A stretch of 46,779 nucleotides of DNA, taken from positions 1 to 46,779 of the forward strand of contig JAJEBT010000050.1 of NCBI GenBank assembly GCA_022822405.1. The letters are read 5' to 3'. Shown here one piece after another: positions 45,918 to 46,779 of this stretch (its first letter is position 1; every line of letters starts with the position of its first letter). Position numbers and translations under genes: made by a program. The notes below the pieces were generated by a model, which saw only the letters and a list, made by a program, of their open reading frames with translations, was not told where the DNA came from and did no database searches. The DNA comes from Alphaproteobacteria bacterium (GTDB lineage Bacteria > Pseudomonadota > Alphaproteobacteria > MPNO01 > UBA830).

Positions 45918-46150
45918 GCGTTGTCAATCACTTCGTAGAGTGCGTCGCGGTCGGTAATGTCGACGTTGGGCGGAGAAGTTCCGGTCACCGTTTCAAGTCG
46001 CAGCCGGAAGCCTCTTTTTCTGGCGCGCGCGTCGGCGAGGCGCGCGCGCAGAGCGTCTTCGACAAATCTGGTGAGCGTGATGCCGTCGCGTGCCGCCCGT
46101 CCTTTGGCTTGACGCAACACTTGATCGTTCAGATTGAGCGTAGTCTTCAT
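45914..46150 (-). CDS. vapB: VapB-type ribbon-helix-helix antitoxin
   Basis: 78 residues. MKTTLNLNDQVLRQAKGRAARDGITLTRFVEDALRARL (in part) is a ribbon-helix-helix domain followed by a short toxin-binding tail ending ITDRDALYEVIDNA. The frame continues 39 codons upstream to a possible ATG at 46267, but the RHH start at 46150 is clearly the family start. It forms the vapBC operon on the - strand. Confidence 0.87.
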   Translation of the reverse strand: MKTTLNLNDQVLRQAKGRAARDGITLTRFVEDALRARLADARARKRGFRLRLETVTGTSPPNVDITDRDALYEVIDNA

Positions 46151-46779
46151 CGCTGCATTGTCTGGATGGGGTGCGTATGGCTGAACCATATCATGGACGG
46201 CCATGCAAAGGAAAGGGGAATTATATACTTGATTAGCCGAGCTGCACGTCGTCGCGGCGGCTGGCAAGTTCCGTGTCGCTCAACTCCCAGCGCCTTGACC
46301 AAGACGATCAGACAAGTCACAACGCCGCACCATTCCCAGCGCCAAAAGCTTGATCAGCGGGTCGATCGCGATGGCGTCGTTCATGCCGACGGGCAGAACT
46401 TCCGACTTGTCGAGAATCGTGTCCGCTACGCGATCTCAAATCCTGCGTCTCGTTCACTCTACAAGGTGTCTAGTTCCTCCGGCGCCGAGCCAACTTGACA
46501 GGATGTTCTCCGCTCACCGCAAACCGGACCATCCGCATTCCGCCCGTCTTGGGTTTGTGCGTCGGTTCGCACACGGAGTTTCGCATAAGGAGGGGTCTCA
46601 AGGTGGGTTTGAGGCCCGAAAGTGGAAATCCGTTGCCACGGTAAAGGTTCCGTCGGGCCGTGGAAGCCGTCTGCCTGATTGATCGCGCATTCCGCCGACA
46701 CCGAGGATTTTACCGATTGAGTGTGCGCCGCCAATCGCGCCGGAGGGGCCGGAGCCAGACGTCCTTGCGGGGCTTGTCG
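46151..46779. other. 629-bp stretch without a recognisable gene
   Basis: Contains the vapBC promoter region and then sequence with only small reading frames, none resembling a family. A 34-codon frame on the - strand (around 46385 down to 46282, starting MNDAIAIDPLIKLL) has no known match. The composition and lack of codon bias suggest remnants of mobile DNA. The window ends here without a gene edge. Confidence 0.35.

Noticed and set aside
46459..46734. 91-codon - strand frame near the window end
   Set aside because: No ribosome site, no family resemblance and irregular composition.

Overview
The window is high-GC bacterial chromosome, almost certainly from an alphaproteobacterium and probably Rhodospirillales-like. 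The signs are the uninterrupted tuf-S10-spc-alpha ribosomal cluster with rplO-secY-adk-rpsM order, an ATP12 F1-ATPase chaperone gene, a DUF1489 gene and a DegP-RarA-CrcB-RluC block directly downstream. No rRNA, CRISPR array, integrase or complete insertion sequence is visible.

Region 1 (1-14144) is core translation machinery, all on the + strand: the 3' end of tuf, 27 ribosomal protein, translocon, kinase and polymerase genes, often with overlapping or near-touching stops and starts. A likely internal promoter for rpsM-rpsK-rpoA-rplQ overlaps the adk stop codon. Region 2 (14168-22728) is conserved housekeeping: periplasmic protease, RarA, fluoride channel, RluC-type pseudouridine synthase, HAD phosphatase, ATP12, acylphosphatase, lipB on the - strand, tRNA-Leu(GAG) with a terminator, MgtE and a DUF1489 protein. 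Region 3 (22771-25479, - strand) holds a Rieske ferredoxin with its reductase, and a homocysteine S-methyltransferase-like gene whose first zinc cysteine is apparently replaced by histidine.

Region 4 (25537-30463) is accessory and less GC-rich. It carries two back-to-back nucleotidyltransferase modules of the AbiE type (type IV toxin-antitoxin-like). The first is DUF6088-like antitoxin plus AbiEii. The second is a 331-residue winged-helix protein plus a 252-residue nucleotidyltransferase. The second module has a promoter embedded in an inverted repeat, and it sits between two 516-bp direct repeats (about 95% identical) that are copies of the 3' part of the neighbouring SAF/oxidoreductase gene.

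Region 5 (29942-45000) looks like a catabolic island: an MFS transporter - PhyH dioxygenase - COG4091-type oxidoreductase operon on the - strand, then a divergent LysR regulator followed by a heme-oxygenase-like diiron oxidase with a complete ligand set, a 4,5-dihydroxyphthalate-decarboxylase-like protein, an ornithine cyclodeaminase-family protein and a 2-hydroxyacid dehydrogenase. A thiamine-diphosphate enzyme follows on the - strand, then a small membrane protein and two tandem UbiD-family decarboxylases. Together they suggest uptake and stepwise oxidation and decarboxylation of an organic (possibly aromatic) acid whose identity cannot be read from sequence.

Region 6 (45051-46779) starts with tRNA-Val(TAC), followed by a truncated ring-hydroxylating dioxygenase beta-subunit remnant, a vapBC toxin-antitoxin pair and about 0.6 kb without a recognisable gene. 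This is the usual picture of decayed accessory DNA next to a tRNA.
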